A model generated the notes under the pieces. The model saw only the letters and a program-made list of their open reading frames with translations, was not told the DNA's origin and made no database searches. Positions 34,799-44,702 of a stretch of DNA of 64,000 bases are shown piece after piece; the stretch's first letter is position 1, and every line of letters begins with the position of its first letter. The stretch lies in the NCBI RefSeq assembly GCF_023716565.1, contig NZ_CP071848.1:1612001-1676000 (forward strand), in the 5' to 3' direction. The DNA comes from Vibrio sp. SCSIO 43136 (GTDB lineage: Bacteria; Pseudomonadota; Gammaproteobacteria; Enterobacterales; Vibrionaceae). Both the position numbers and the translations under genes were made by a program.

Positions 34799-35487
34799 TC
34801 TGGTTAGCTGTAACCGTTGTGGTCTTTTTTGCAGCAAGAGCGATTGCTGCCAAGATAAATAACCCTATTGCCAACCCGCTAGTGATCAGTGTATCGGTAA
34901 TCATTACTGCTCTAGTTATGTTAGATGTCGATTTTGAGACTTACTATCAACAGCATCAATTACTGACTGAACTGCTGCAACCTGCGGTCGTTGCTCTCGC
35001 CTACCCACTGTATGAACAACTGCCGGAGATCCGCCGCAACTGGAAGATCATTTTACTCGCGTGTAGCGTGGGCAGTATCATGTCGATGTTTACTTCGGCC
35101 ATCATCGCTGTGTATTTAAATACCGATTTGACGCTGATCGCAAGCTTGTTAGGAAAATCAGTCACCACACCAATTGCGATGGAAGTATCTAGCCAACTAG
35201 GAGGCGAGCCAGCCGTTGCTGCTATTTTTGTTCTCTTGGTCGGTGTGTTTGGAGCGATGTTTGCCTATCCAATTTATAACCTAATTGGCGTCACTCACCC
35301 TATTGCCAAGGGGCTCACTATGGGTACTGTATCTCACGCACTGGGCACCGCAACTTGCATAGAAAAAAGTGCAAAAGATGCTGCTTTTAGTTCACTGGCT
35401 CTGGTTATATGTGGGATCATCACTTCAATTTTGGCACCTGCTGCGTACTTCTTCGCCCAGTCATTACACCAATGGTTAAACCTCTAA
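34795..35487 (+). CDS. yohK: LrgB/CidB-family membrane protein
   Basis: 230 aa from the ATG at 34795, which overlaps the yohJ stop (ATGA). It has several membrane segments and the conserved blocks [19 protein letters not shown] and [27 protein letters not shown]. It works with YohJ as a two-component membrane complex. A perfect 11-bp stem-loop follows. Confidence 0.9.
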   Translation: MIWLAVTVVVFFAARAIAAKINNPIANPLVISVSVIITALVMLDVDFETYYQQHQLLTELLQPAVVALAYPLYEQLPEIRRNWKIILLACSVGSIMSMFTSAIIAVYLNTDLTLIASLLGKSVTTPIAMEVSSQLGGEPAVAAIFVLLVGVFGAMFAYPIYNLIGVTHPIAKGLTMGTVSHALGTATCIEKSAKDAAFSSLALVICGIITSILAPAAYFFAQSLHQWLNL

Positions 35488-35502
35488 AGACCATTTCATC
35501 TC

Positions 35503-35536
35503 GGTGCATCGCCCCTACCTAAATTGGCGATGCACC
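35503..35536. terminator. stem-loop downstream of yohJK
   Basis: GGTGCATCGCC pairs perfectly with GGCGATGCACC around a 12-nt loop. No T-run follows. Confidence 0.5.
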
Positions 35537-35610
35537 AACGATTAAACCTCAGTTAGCGAATACCCCACTTGTTTATTACATCAGACTCAGTAATATAACC
35601 GACCAAATAC

Positions 35611-35629
35611 GATAATGATTATCATCCCC
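35611..35629. promoter_or_regulatory. Fur box upstream of siderophore ABC operon
   Basis: GATAATGATTATCATC closely matches the Fur consensus GATAATGATTATCATTATC. It lies about 25-40 nt upstream of the first ABC gene, indicating iron-dependent repression. Confidence 0.85.
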
Positions 35630-35652
35630 ACTCTCATTTAGTAAGGATTGCT

Positions 35653-36570
35653 ATGAAACTGGCTCGGTTAATTTCCCTCATAACATTACCATTGATCTTA
35701 ATCTCCACCGCGGTTGCTAAACCTATTTCGGTGAAGCACAACCTTGGCACCACTCAAGTAGAGACCAAACCAGAACGTGTCATTGTAATTGGTGTTGGTC
35801 CTTTAGATGCCATCGATTCGCTAGGGGTAAAACCCGTCGCAGTGGGTGGCAAAGCCTATTTCCCAGAATATCTAAGCGAGTACAAAGGCAATCAGTATCC
35901 CTCTGTTGGTTCCCTTTTTGAACCTGACTTTGAAAAGATCTATTCACTAAAACCTGACTTGATCATTGTTGGTGTCCGCGCATCTAGTAGTTATAAAGAC
36001 CTTTCTGAAATTGCTCCAACGCTAGTGCTTGAACCCGACCCAAAAGGTTCGTACTGGCAAACTACTCAAGCTATGTGGCGCTCTTTAGGTAAGGTGTTCG
36101 AGAAGCAACAAGAGGTAGAAAAATGGATAGCTAGCTTTGATGGCCAGATCAAAGCTTTATCAGTGCATATTCAGAAGCAAAACTTGGATGCATTGACCTT
36201 GATTAGTTCTGCGGGCAACGTTTCTGCGTTTGGTAAAAACTCTAGATTTTCTACTATTTACAATGATTTTGGTTTTAAAGAGACCGTTGAAGGGCTGAAA
36301 GAGTCTCGACATGGTGACATCATATCGTATGAGTTCATCAAAGAAAAAAATCCTCAAGCCATGTTGGTTATCGACCGTGACTTTCTCCTCAGTAAGGGCA
36401 AAGAAAGCTCAAAGAGCAGCTTTGACAACGATTTGGTCAAACAAACTGATGCATACAAAAACAACCGCATCCAATTTCTAAACATCTCAGCATGGTACTT
36501 GGCCGCAGGTGGTGTACGGGCCGTCGAAACCATGATTTCTGATGTAAAACAGGTCGTTGTGTATCAATAA
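35653..36570 (+). CDS. vctP: catechol siderophore periplasmic binding protein
   Basis: 305 aa. A signal peptide (LITLPLILISTAVA) precedes a class III binding fold (RVIVIGVGPLDAIDSLGVKPVAVGG, YSLKPDLIIVGVRAS). It belongs to the FatB/CeuE/VctP group that delivers ferric catecholate siderophores to an ABC permease. The gene order binding protein-permease-permease-ATPase-AraC-TonB receptor matches the Vibrio vct locus. The next gene starts directly after its stop codon. Confidence 0.8.
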   Translation: MKLARLISLITLPLILISTAVAKPISVKHNLGTTQVETKPERVIVIGVGPLDAIDSLGVKPVAVGGKAYFPEYLSEYKGNQYPSVGSLFEPDFEKIYSLKPDLIIVGVRASSSYKDLSEIAPTLVLEPDPKGSYWQTTQAMWRSLGKVFEKQQEVEKWIASFDGQIKALSVHIQKQNLDALTLISSAGNVSAFGKNSRFSTIYNDFGFKETVEGLKESRHGDIISYEFIKEKNPQAMLVIDRDFLLSKGKESSKSSFDNDLVKQTDAYKNNRIQFLNISAWYLAAGGVRAVETMISDVKQVVVYQ

Positions 36571-37506
36571 ATGGTTATTTTAAGCACCATCTTAGTACTG
36601 CTTAGTGCAGTATCCTTATTTGTCGGTGTGAGTAACATTACACCGACAGATCTACTGACAATGAATCACGATGCTTGGCATACCATCACAACCAGTCGCT
36701 TACCACGACTTCTCGCCGTTGTGCTCGCAGGTGCAGGAATAAGCATCGCAGGCCTGGTCATGCAGCAAATCAGTCAAAACAAATTTGCTGCCCCCTCCAC
36801 CGCTGGCACTATCGAGTGTGCGCTACTTGGCTACGTTCTGAGTCTGGTGATCTTCGGACACGGAAATGCTCTGTGGTTAGTGTTTGCCTGCGCTCTTGTA
36901 GGCACCTTCGTCTTCGTACAGCTCATCTACCGGATAAAGTTTAAGAATGCCGTGTTAGTACCACTGATCGGTATTATTTTCGGTAACGTGATTGAATCTA
37001 TCGCCACTTTTTTTGCCCTCAAATATGACGTACTGCATAACGTTCAAGGCTGGGGAGTTGCTAACTTTGCCAACATTCTCCAAGGGGACTATGAGCTGCT
37101 CTATATCGCAGTCCCTGTTGCTATTTTAAGCTATGCCTATTCAAGTCGCATTTCGGCCGTAGGGATGGGAAAAGAGTTTGCGATTAACTTAGGGCTAAAC
37201 TATCAACAAGTCGCTTTCATTGGTGTCACTTTAGTGGCAATTACTTCAGCAAGTGTGGTTATGATTGCTGGCAAGTTGCCCTTTCTCGGTCTAATCGTTC
37301 CCAACTTAGTATCAGCGGCATATGGAGACAACTTACGACGAAACATCCCACTGACAGCCATGCTTGGCGCTATCATCGTTCTGGGATGTGACATTGTTGG
37401 TCGCTTGGTGATATTCCCGTATGAGCTTTCGGTATCCATGGTGATCAGTGTGCTTGGCGGTGGTTTGTTCCTTTACTTGATCACAAGAAGAGGAAGCCAT
37501 GTCTGA
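36571..37506 (+). CDS. vctD: ferric siderophore ABC permease
   Basis: 311 aa, FecCD-type permease with about nine helices: TTSRLPRLLAVVLAGAGISIAGLVMQ near the start and GKLPFLGLIVPNLVSAAYG near the end. It begins immediately after vctP and overlaps the second permease gene by 8 nt. Confidence 0.82.
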   Translation: MVILSTILVLLSAVSLFVGVSNITPTDLLTMNHDAWHTITTSRLPRLLAVVLAGAGISIAGLVMQQISQNKFAAPSTAGTIECALLGYVLSLVIFGHGNALWLVFACALVGTFVFVQLIYRIKFKNAVLVPLIGIIFGNVIESIATFFALKYDVLHNVQGWGVANFANILQGDYELLYIAVPVAILSYAYSSRISAVGMGKEFAINLGLNYQQVAFIGVTLVAITSASVVMIAGKLPFLGLIVPNLVSAAYGDNLRRNIPLTAMLGAIIVLGCDIVGRLVIFPYELSVSMVISVLGGGLFLYLITRRGSHV

Positions 37507-38449
37507 CCGTAACAAACTAATATTGCTGGGCATCATCTCGCTAATAGGATGTGCCTTATATCTTGGTCACGGGCTCAACGCCGACAACTACCAGTACTTT
37601 CTGTCACGTCGTATACCTAAAGTCATCGCCATGATATTGGCATCATTTGCGATCGCCCAGTCATCACTTGTTTTTCAAACCATCACTCACAATCGCATTC
37701 TAACCCCTAGTATCATGGGCTTTGATGCACTATTCCTTCTAACGCAAGTAATCATCGTGCTCTTGTTCGGGGGAATGAGTCAGTGGCTTCTCAATGACTA
37801 CTTAAACTTCAGTGTCTCCATGGTGGTCATGATGGCATTCTCAGTCACTCTGTTTGGGTTCTATTTCCATAAAGAGCGACGGAATATCTTAGTGTTATTG
37901 CTTATCGGCGTGATATTCGGGCAGTTTTTCTATGACATGGGCAATCTGATCATCATGGTGCTATCGCCTAATGATTTCTTCTCTGTGCAAGAAAAAATGT
38001 TTGCCAGTTTCAATAACGTAAATACCGAGATTGTCTACCTGTGTGTGCTGCCTCTTTTGATCGCGTCGATATTGCTATGGAGAATTCACCATACGCTGGA
38101 CGTGTTTTGGCTAGATAAAGACAACACCATTAGCTTAGGGGTAGACCCAAAGCGCACCACCCGATACGTGATGTTGGTGAGTTCGGTGCTGATTGCCATC
38201 TCCACCGCAGTTGTAGGCCCTATTCTGTTCTTTGGCATTTTGGTGACCAACTTAACCCGCGAAATCTTCTCTACCTATCGACATAAAACTCTCTTGATTG
38301 GCTGCTCGCTGCTCTCTGTTTCTGTGGTTCTCGCAGGCCAATGGGTGGTAGAGCGCGTATTGCAATTCGACACTACCCTAAGCGTAATAATCAATTTTGT
38401 TGGGGGTATCTATTTCTTAATTCTGCTTAGCCGCAATAAAGTGGTTTAG
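37499..38449 (+). CDS. vctG: ferric siderophore ABC permease
   Basis: 316 aa, the second FecCD-type permease: LSRRIPKVIAMILASFAIAQSSLVFQ and GPILFFGILVTNLTREIF are the matching conserved regions. It should form a heterodimer with the preceding permease in the inner membrane. Its start overlaps the first permease gene and its stop lies 7 nt before the ATPase gene. Confidence 0.82.
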   Translation: MSDRNKLILLGIISLIGCALYLGHGLNADNYQYFLSRRIPKVIAMILASFAIAQSSLVFQTITHNRILTPSIMGFDALFLLTQVIIVLLFGGMSQWLLNDYLNFSVSMVVMMAFSVTLFGFYFHKERRNILVLLLIGVIFGQFFYDMGNLIIMVLSPNDFFSVQEKMFASFNNVNTEIVYLCVLPLLIASILLWRIHHTLDVFWLDKDNTISLGVDPKRTTRYVMLVSSVLIAISTAVVGPILFFGILVTNLTREIFSTYRHKTLLIGCSLLSVSVVLAGQWVVERVLQFDTTLSVIINFVGGIYFLILLSRNKVV

Positions 38450-38456
38450 AGGTTCC

Positions 38457-39218
38457 ATGGTTACACTCAACAATCTACACAAACAGTACGACAACCAAAT
38501 CGTTATTGATGACGCAAGTGCCAGTTTCAATAAAGGCGAGATCACTTCAATCATTGGCCCTAATGGCGCTGGTAAAAGTACGTTACTCTCGATGGCTAGT
38601 AGGCTGCTAATGCCTGATGCTGGTGACGTCATCATCGATGGAAAGGCAATTCAAGATTGGGACACTTCTAAGCTAGCCACTCGGTTATCGGTATTGCGCC
38701 AAACCAATAACCTCAATATGAGGTTTACGGTGAGGGAACTGGTTGCTTTTGGCCGCTTTCCCTACAGCAAAGGGAAACTGACGGATAGAGATCAACAGGT
38801 CATAGACGAAGCTATTGAGTTCTTGGACCTTGTTGAGATAAAAAACCGTTATACGGACCAACTCAGTGGAGGCCAACGACAACTCGCTTTTATTGCGATG
38901 ATCCTTGCTCAAGATACCGATTATATTTTGTTAGATGAACCGCTCAACAATTTGGATATTCGTCACTCATTGCAGATTATGAATACCGTGCGTCGCTTAG
39001 CGGAAGAGAAGCAAAAATCTGTCGTGGTAGTGATCCACGACATCAATTTTGCGGCTTATTACTCCGACACTATCATTGCACTAAAGCAAGGAAGAGTAGT
39101 CGCTCAAGGCGGAATTGAAAAAATTATCGAGCCCAAGATGTTGGAGTCAATCTATGACACGCCATTTACTGTTGAAGTCAATCAGGGCAAAAGAAGTTGC
39201 CAATTTCTTATGCCCTAG
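38457..39218 (+). CDS. vctC: ferric siderophore ABC ATPase
   Basis: 253 aa. Walker A GPNGAGKSTLLS, signature LSGGQRQLAFIA, Walker B YILLDEPLNNLD and the switch His in VIHDINFAAYYSD are present. It is the energising subunit of the four-gene importer. Its last 11 bases overlap the end of the convergent AraC-family gene. Confidence 0.85.
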   Translation: MVTLNNLHKQYDNQIVIDDASASFNKGEITSIIGPNGAGKSTLLSMASRLLMPDAGDVIIDGKAIQDWDTSKLATRLSVLRQTNNLNMRFTVRELVAFGRFPYSKGKLTDRDQQVIDEAIEFLDLVEIKNRYTDQLSGGQRQLAFIAMILAQDTDYILLDEPLNNLDIRHSLQIMNTVRRLAEEKQKSVVVVIHDINFAAYYSDTIIALKQGRVVAQGGIEKIIEPKMLESIYDTPFTVEVNQGKRSCQFLMP

Positions 39219-40206
39219 TCGCTTCGACAAATTCACTTGGAGACTGGCCAAATGTCTTGCGAAAAGCGTTAGTAAAATTGGACGGGTGTTGATAGCCCGC
39301 ATCATATGCGGCTTCCGTGATGCTAGCCATACCAGCTTGAAGCTTTTGTTTGGCAATCTCTAAACGTCGGTGACGGATATAACCTGTCACCGACATACCC
39401 AATTGAGATTTAAAGCGTCGTTGTAACGTCGATACACTAATGGCTGATACCGAAGCAATTTGGGCTAGGTCTACTGGCTTAGAAATATTATCTTCAATGT
39501 AACTGATGATAGGCTCTACTTGGTGATATTGGTGACTTGGCAGACTTTCTTCACTGCTCGTGTCTATCTCCGTGGCAAAAATTTGGTGCTCAAAAGTGAG
39601 TTGTTCCAACAAATGTACCGCAAGGTTTTGTAACTCGCACTCTAGGCGCAAGTTCGCCATAAAGCTCGTTGGCTCGGTTTGAGATATCAATTGATTGGCA
39701 AGTACAGCCAACTCGTCACTCAAGTTAAATTCCGAGTATGCTTTATGTGTCGCAAGAAACTGCTGAAGATGCCCTTCTCCCTGGATTCTCTTATCTAGCC
39801 ACTCTCTCATTACGATGACATTCAACTTAACAAAATGACTATCTTGCGTCAGGTGTTTTCTAAAGTTGGCAGGTTTATTGAGGTTCACAGCGACAACTTT
39901 CGGTTTGCTTCCCTTGGCCACCAAATCAAAGTTCAAATCGTCGTAGCCAAATTTCTGCCTACCCTCGAGCACTATAGTAAAAATGAGCGCAGGTGGTGCG
40001 GAAGAAAGAATGCTTCTGGTATTGAGCTCCTGACAGCTTCCCGTATATAAGATCAGTCCTCCTTGACTTCGATAGCTAGTAAATTCGCCTTGAACCAGAG
40101 GAACTTCCTTGGTCGCATGGTTACCTATGATGACCTTTGACTTATGCCGTTGCTCCATTTTGGTCAACGTGAATGCTTTAGCATTCTGTGGATGACGTGC
40201 TCCCAT
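39208..40206 (-). CDS. AraC-family regulator of siderophore uptake
   Basis: 332 aa from the ATG at 40206 (AAGG seven bases upstream); a GTG at 40242 has no ribosome binding site. The C-terminal 100 residues hold two helix-turn-helix motifs (DLAQIASVSAISVSTLQRRFKSQLG and ITEAAYDAGYQHPSNFTNAFRKTFGQSP). The N-terminal domain probably senses the ferric siderophore, as in PchR/DesR-type proteins. It is divergent from the TonB receptor gene, its probable target, and convergent with the ABC operon. Confidence 0.85.
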   Translation of the reverse strand: MGARHPQNAKAFTLTKMEQRHKSKVIIGNHATKEVPLVQGEFTSYRSQGGLILYTGSCQELNTRSILSSAPPALIFTIVLEGRQKFGYDDLNFDLVAKGSKPKVVAVNLNKPANFRKHLTQDSHFVKLNVIVMREWLDKRIQGEGHLQQFLATHKAYSEFNLSDELAVLANQLISQTEPTSFMANLRLECELQNLAVHLLEQLTFEHQIFATEIDTSSEESLPSHQYHQVEPIISYIEDNISKPVDLAQIASVSAISVSTLQRRFKSQLGMSVTGYIRHRRLEIAKQKLQAGMASITEAAYDAGYQHPSNFTNAFRKTFGQSPSEFVEATRA

Positions 40207-40291
40207 AACCCTGCCTTTTTTGAATAACAGTTTTACGTACACGCATAACTGATTCGTCTTTCAATAATCTCCCCAGAAAAATACCATAACT

Positions 40292-40308
40292 GATAATAAT
40301 TACCATTA
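40292..40308. promoter_or_regulatory. Fur box in the AraC/TonB receptor divergent promoter
   Basis: GATAATAATTACCATTA fits the Fur hexamer pattern (GATAAT repeats with an inverted end). It lies about 20 nt upstream of the TonB receptor start and about 86 nt from the AraC gene start. Confidence 0.7.
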
Positions 40309-40327
40309 ACAAATAGGATTACTATTC

Positions 40328-42352
40328 ATGGAAAAGGTATTCCAGTTGAAGCCTACTCTATTGGCCAGTGCGGTTTGCATGGCAATTTCCCCGTTTTATC
40401 TCCAAGCTGAAGTTGATTCAGAATCTCAAGCACAAGACAGCGACTACTTTGAAAACGTTGTTGTTTGGGGTGCAAGGGTATCTAGCTCATCAGAATCTCT
40501 TGTGGCAGAGGACATGTCGCTTAAACAGGCAGATCATCTATCAGATTTGCTGCGTGATGTTCCCGGCGTTGACGTAGGGGGGACACACTCTGTTAACCAA
40601 AGGATCAATATCCGTGGTCTCAGTGAAACGGATCTTGATATCCGTCTTGATGGTGCTTCTCAACATGCCAACATGTTCCACCATATTGGCAACCTCACTC
40701 TTAACCCTGACATCATTAAATCTGCTGATATTCAAGTAGGTAACAATTCGGTCACTACGTCTGGGCTTGGCGGTGCGGTGTACTTTGAAACCAAGGACGC
40801 AAAAGACTTGCTTCGCCCAGGTGAAGACTTTGGAGCTCGTGTTTTTGCAGGCTACGGCAACAATGCCAATCAGCAAGGCTCGGTGACCCTGTATGGGCTA
40901 CTAAGCGATAACGCAGACGCAATGGTTTATGCCTACGGTGTTTCCCGAGACGATTGGAAAGATGGGGAAGGCAACAAGACATTTGGTGTAAAAGGCAAGA
41001 CATATAACTTACTTGCCAAAATTGGTTATGATTTGGATGATTATCAACGCATCCAGTTTAGCTATGACAAGTACAAAGACGATGGCGACTACAACCCACG
41101 CCCTGATATGTCAGGCGAAGCCAATAACGGGCTATCAAACGACAAACTCATTCCTACCATTTATGATCGCGATACCTTAACACTTGCCTACAAACTTGAT
41201 GGCAAAGCGCACAATGGAAATGTCACTGTTTATCAAAGCAAAACAGAACTCGAGCGCGATGAGTCGGTAATGGCGGGCGCATGGCCAGGAAACCGCGTTA
41301 GCTTAAATACCGCTAAAAATACCAATACAGGACTGGGGGTTAAGTTCCAATCAGATTTAGATCTTGCCGGAAAACCAAGTCAGATAACCTATGGTACTGA
41401 CATTAAACAGCAAAAAAGTGAAAGCAACTACGGCGGAACGCCATTTGCGTCTGAGTCCGCTGTAGGAAGCGCCATCTTTGCTGAAAACAAACTTTGGTTC
41501 AACTCAGACTTTTCCCTTCTCGCCGGATTACGTTACGACAATCATAAACGGAATGCTGAAACAGGCGACAACAGTTATAACGACGTAACTTGGTCACTTG
41601 GTGCTGACTGGCAGTTGCATGAAGACCTTGCCATTTTCGCCAATACCCGTACGTTATTCAAAGCGCCAGAACTGCTTGAAACTTTCGTCGCCTACCAAAA
41701 CGTGGCCTACCTAAAAGAAGGCACTGTCGCTGAAACTGGTCATAACCATCAGATTGGATTGAGATTCAATAAAGAGTTGGGTGAACATTATGTCGGCACT
41801 AACTTGACCGTGTTCCAAACTCGCATTAATGACTACATTGCCGAGGCCTACCAAAGAAGCAGTGCAACTTATTTGATTTACAACTATGGCGACATTGAGA
41901 TCAAAGGTTTTGAGTTAGCGGCAAACTACAGCTACGACATGTTCCAAGCAAAAGCATCTTACGCTAAGTCAGATATGAAAGATCTAGAGACCGGGGACCC
42001 AGTTCCAGCCGCAACAGGAAGAAGCGCCGATATTGGTGATTCAATTGCCGTTACGCTTGACTACCAATCACTCGACTTAGAAACCATCTTTGGTTGGACA
42101 TCTATCGTCGTACTTGATGAAGACAATGTTTTCGAAGGCAACCCAATCAAGGAAGGATATAAAGTGCACAACTTATATGCTCAGTGGGTACCGAGCAATG
42201 TTGATGGCCTCTCGCTTACCTTTGGTGTTGACAACGTCTTCAATGAGAAGTACGTATCACACGCATCACGCAGTGGATCTGGGCGCGGTGTCGCTTTTGA
42301 TGACTACGAACCGGGCCGCAACGTGAAAGTCTCAGCCTCATACCAATTCTAA
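40328..42352 (+). CDS. vctA: TonB-dependent ferric siderophore receptor
   Basis: 674 aa. A signal peptide (LASAVCMAISPFYLQA) is followed by a TonB-box-like segment ENVVVWGAR, then the plug domain (LSDLLRDVPGVDVGG, RINIRGLSETDLDIRLDG) and a 22-strand barrel ending in the outer-membrane signature Phe (VKVSASYQF). The position beside an AraC regulator and vctPDGC supports the VctA assignment. Ligand identity (enterobactin-like or vibriobactin-like) is inferred from synteny only. Confidence 0.8.
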   Translation: MEKVFQLKPTLLASAVCMAISPFYLQAEVDSESQAQDSDYFENVVVWGARVSSSSESLVAEDMSLKQADHLSDLLRDVPGVDVGGTHSVNQRINIRGLSETDLDIRLDGASQHANMFHHIGNLTLNPDIIKSADIQVGNNSVTTSGLGGAVYFETKDAKDLLRPGEDFGARVFAGYGNNANQQGSVTLYGLLSDNADAMVYAYGVSRDDWKDGEGNKTFGVKGKTYNLLAKIGYDLDDYQRIQFSYDKYKDDGDYNPRPDMSGEANNGLSNDKLIPTIYDRDTLTLAYKLDGKAHNGNVTVYQSKTELERDESVMAGAWPGNRVSLNTAKNTNTGLGVKFQSDLDLAGKPSQITYGTDIKQQKSESNYGGTPFASESAVGSAIFAENKLWFNSDFSLLAGLRYDNHKRNAETGDNSYNDVTWSLGADWQLHEDLAIFANTRTLFKAPELLETFVAYQNVAYLKEGTVAETGHNHQIGLRFNKELGEHYVGTNLTVFQTRINDYIAEAYQRSSATYLIYNYGDIEIKGFELAANYSYDMFQAKASYAKSDMKDLETGDPVPAATGRSADIGDSIAVTLDYQSLDLETIFGWTSIVVLDEDNVFEGNPIKEGYKVHNLYAQWVPSNVDGLSLTFGVDNVFNEKYVSHASRSGSGRGVAFDDYEPGRNVKVSASYQF

Positions 42353-42367
42353 TCACTCTTAAGCAAA

Positions 42368-42389
42368 GCCCTCAAATCCTATTGAGGGC
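42368..42389. terminator. hairpin between TonB receptor and DUF2218 genes
   Basis: GCCCTCAA and TTGAGGGC form a perfect 8-bp stem with a 6-nt loop. The absence of a T-run suggests partial attenuation or mRNA-end protection rather than full termination. Confidence 0.45.
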
Positions 42390-42408
42390 TTAACCAAAGA
42401 ACATACAT

Positions 42409-42723
42409 ATGAAATCATACACTTACATTCAATCTGAGCATGTTGAGAAATACTTAGTCACCCTATGCCGCCATTTTGCTAGAAAAGTTCCTGCCACCTG
42501 GGATGACTTAAGCGGAAAAGTTGAATTCCCAATGGGGACCACGTCCTTTTCACTAGACCAAGAAAACAAGCGCCTAAATATTGAGTGCAACGGTAAACAC
42601 CCTATTGCCCTCATCGCTCAACAACGTATTCTCAATAAGCATATGGATATGTTCTCTAGACGAGAAACTATTGTTTTAAAATGGAAATTTCGTTGGAATA
42701 GCCTTTTTACGCAAAACAAGTAA
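42409..42723 (+). CDS. DUF2218 domain protein
   Basis: 104 aa, soluble. The pattern SEHVEKYLVTLCRHFARKVP and a beta-rich middle (GTTSFSLDQENKRLNIEC) match DUF2218, a family often found next to siderophore uptake genes. It lies 57 nt after the TonB receptor gene in the same direction and is probably co-transcribed. A role in iron-siderophore handling is inferred from context only. Confidence 0.8.
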   Translation: MKSYTYIQSEHVEKYLVTLCRHFARKVPATWDDLSGKVEFPMGTTSFSLDQENKRLNIECNGKHPIALIAQQRILNKHMDMFSRRETIVLKWKFRWNSLFTQNK

Positions 42724-42736
42724 CTTTAATGTGATT

Positions 42737-42781
42737 CGACTCACATCTAACCTAAATGTAATTGATTACATGTGTGAGTCG
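42737..42781. terminator. long-loop inverted repeat between DUF2218 gene and cdd
   Basis: CGACTCACA (42737-42745) pairs with TGTGAGTCG (42773-42781). It lies just after the DUF2218 stop and upstream of the CRP-like site. It could be a terminator or a regulator-binding site. Confidence 0.35.
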
Positions 42782-42821
42782 ACTCTTAAACTGCAACAGA
42801 AACATTCGTTACATTCAATAA

Positions 42822-42837
42822 CGTGATCATAATCACT
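42822..42837. promoter_or_regulatory. CRP-like site upstream of cdd
   Basis: CGTGATCATAATCACT matches TGTGA-N6-TCACA, with one mismatch at each outer end. It lies about 105 nt before the cdd start. Just upstream, TGCAAC and GTTACA are separated by 10 nt and resemble CytR half-sites. Regulation by CRP/CytR is known for cdd in E. coli; here it is inference. Confidence 0.55.
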
Positions 42838-42943
42838 GTATCGTATCATTATTTTTCTCACAATGAGCCTATTCCCTACCAGCCTACCTAGTAGTAGGCC
42901 ACACTTAGTTGACTCAACTTTAGGGTCGAGCAAAGGAAAAATA

Positions 42944-43834
42944 ATGAATAAAAATCTAGAAATCGCTTTAGAACAGATGCCTGAAAACTTGGCACAGCCT
43001 CTAAAGGCAATGATTACAGATACCAACTACGATGCGACCCTGTCTGCTGATCAATTTAACCAGCTACTAACCTCATCTGGTTTGAGTGACAAAGAGTTAA
43101 GACTTGCACTACTTCCAGTCGCAGCTAGCTATGCAAACGTTCCTCTGTCTGATTTCTATGTCGGTGCTATCGCTCGTGGCCTTTCGGGAAGGTTGTATTT
43201 TGGTGCCAATGTAGAGCTTGATGAGGTCCAGCTAGGACAAACCGTTCACGCCGAGCAGGCCGCTATCAGCCATGCTTGGATGAAAGGTGAGCAAGGTCTT
43301 AAGGATGTTACCATTAACTTCAGTCCATGCGGACACTGCCGTCAGTTCATGAATGAGCTTAATGGTGCTGAAAACCTGAAGATCCAACTCCCTGACCGTG
43401 AGGAAAAGGGACTATACGACTATTTGCCTGAAGCGTTTGGTCCTTCTGATCTTGGTATCGAAGAAGCGTTAATGCGCCCTAAAGCGAAACAGCCTGAGCT
43501 ACATTCCGACAGCAGTTTAATGCAATCAGCGCTCGACGCTCTAATGATCAGCCACTCTCCTTATACGAAAAATCCTTCTGGTGTGGCTTTGCAACTGCGT
43601 GATGGCTCTGTGTATAAAGGGGCATATGCAGAAAATGCTGCGTACAATCCAAGCCTACCACCTTTACAGGTTGCATTAGTGCAAGTCCGACTGTCTGGAA
43701 AATCCTTTTCCGATATCACTCATGCTGCGTTGGTTGAAACTAACGGTAGCAAAATGAGCCACTTAATCGACACTCAAGGTACATTAGAAGCCATTAACCC
43801 CGATATCGAACTCGAATATCAGCAAGTTGGATGA
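42944..43834 (+). CDS. cdd: cytidine deaminase
   Basis: 296 aa from the ATG at 42944 (AAAGGA seven bases upstream); the open frame continues upstream without a good start. This is the two-domain E. coli-type enzyme. Zinc ligands and catalytic Glu are in [12 protein letters not shown] and [12 protein letters not shown]. The second, catalytically inactive domain begins near residue 185. It converts cytidine and deoxycytidine to uridine forms in pyrimidine salvage. Confidence 0.95.
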   Translation: MNKNLEIALEQMPENLAQPLKAMITDTNYDATLSADQFNQLLTSSGLSDKELRLALLPVAASYANVPLSDFYVGAIARGLSGRLYFGANVELDEVQLGQTVHAEQAAISHAWMKGEQGLKDVTINFSPCGHCRQFMNELNGAENLKIQLPDREEKGLYDYLPEAFGPSDLGIEEALMRPKAKQPELHSDSSLMQSALDALMISHSPYTKNPSGVALQLRDGSVYKGAYAENAAYNPSLPPLQVALVQVRLSGKSFSDITHAALVETNGSKMSHLIDTQGTLEAINPDIELEYQQVG

Positions 43835-43844
43835 TTTCTCAACA

Positions 43845-43866
43845 AAGGCTCGCAAGAGCCTTTTTT
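43845..43866 (+). terminator. rho-independent terminator of cdd
   Basis: AAGGCTC-GCAA-GAGCCTT stem-loop followed by further T residues, 11 nt after the stop codon. Confidence 0.9.
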
Positions 43867-43921
43867 AATTTCTATTTCTAAGCTAACCTTAGCGCCGTTA
43901 TCCCCCTTCACGAGAAATATC

Positions 43922-44251
43922 ATGTTCGAATATCAAGGCAAACAAATTGAGACCGACGCACAAGGCTACCTGCTTGATCATACATTGTGGGAAGAAGGTA
44001 TGGTTGAGATTTTGGCTGCTGAAGAAGGTATTGAGCTCACTGAGGCCCATTGGGAAGTGGTGCGATTTGTGCGCAATTTCTACCTAGAATTCAACACATC
44101 TCCTGCCGTTAGAATGCTAGTGAAAGCCATTGAAAAAGAGCACGGACCTGAAAAAGGCAACAGCAAATACCTGTTTAAGCTATTTAAACAAGGACCAGCA
44201 AAGCAAGCGACCAAATTGGCCGGGCTGCCTAAGCCTGCTAAGTGTTTGTAA
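43922..44251 (+). CDS. tusE: sulfur relay protein TusE (DsrC family)
   Basis: 109 aa. It shows the DsrC/TusE pattern [26 protein letters not shown], a basic [18 protein letters not shown] and the sulfur-accepting penultimate Cys at the C-terminus. TusE passes persulfide sulfur from TusBCD to MnmA for 2-thiouridine in tRNA. It is monocistronic. Confidence 0.93.
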   Translation: MFEYQGKQIETDAQGYLLDHTLWEEGMVEILAAEEGIELTEAHWEVVRFVRNFYLEFNTSPAVRMLVKAIEKEHGPEKGNSKYLFKLFKQGPAKQATKLAGLPKPAKCL

Positions 44252-44289
44252 TCAACGAGCGATAACAGGTCGGTAAAGCTCAATAGGCA

Positions 44290-44313
44290 GTAGCTGGGAG
44301 TACTCTCAGCTAC
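44290..44313 (+). terminator. hairpin between tusE and acylphosphatase genes
   Basis: GTAGCTG and CAGCTAC with an inner GAG/CTC stem. The single irregular pair is a G-U wobble on plus-strand RNA, which favours tusE as the gene served. There is no T-run. Confidence 0.45.
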
Positions 44314-44340
44314 GAAATGTCAGCGTTAAAAAATTTGCAG

Positions 44341-44613
44341 CTACAAGATGTCAAAACCCTTCATTGCGATGTAATCAACCTCTTCAGCAGTCACAGAGTC
44401 GACTTGCGCTGTGCGAGGACCATTTTCCAACCACAAAGCCAACTTGTTAATCGCATCCATTGAACCCGTCACTTTTACCTCAACATCCCCGTTGTTTAGG
44501 TTTTTTGCGTAACCGTTTAAACCTAGCTGGTGACCTTGATGAGCTGTGTGATATCTAAATCCTACCCCTTGAACTAAACCTTTTACGCAAAACCGCACAC
44601 ACTTTTTATCCAT
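44341..44613 (-). CDS. yccX: acylphosphatase
   Basis: 90 aa, full length. The phosphate-binding loop VKGLVQGVGFRY with catalytic Arg and the later catalytic Asn in GYAKNLNNGDVEVKVTG are intact. It hydrolyses carboxyl-phosphate bonds of acylphosphates. It is convergent with tusE and divergent from the chemoreceptor gene. Confidence 0.93.
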   Translation of the reverse strand: MDKKCVRFCVKGLVQGVGFRYHTAHQGHQLGLNGYAKNLNNGDVEVKVTGSMDAINKLALWLENGPRTAQVDSVTAEEVDYIAMKGFDIL

Positions 44614-44702
44614 ACTTATTTCCTTGCAACATACAAATGATATAGTTCATATCACATTATAATGAAAACACGCTGTAATAAACGTAATAGAGAGCCACTA
44701 CT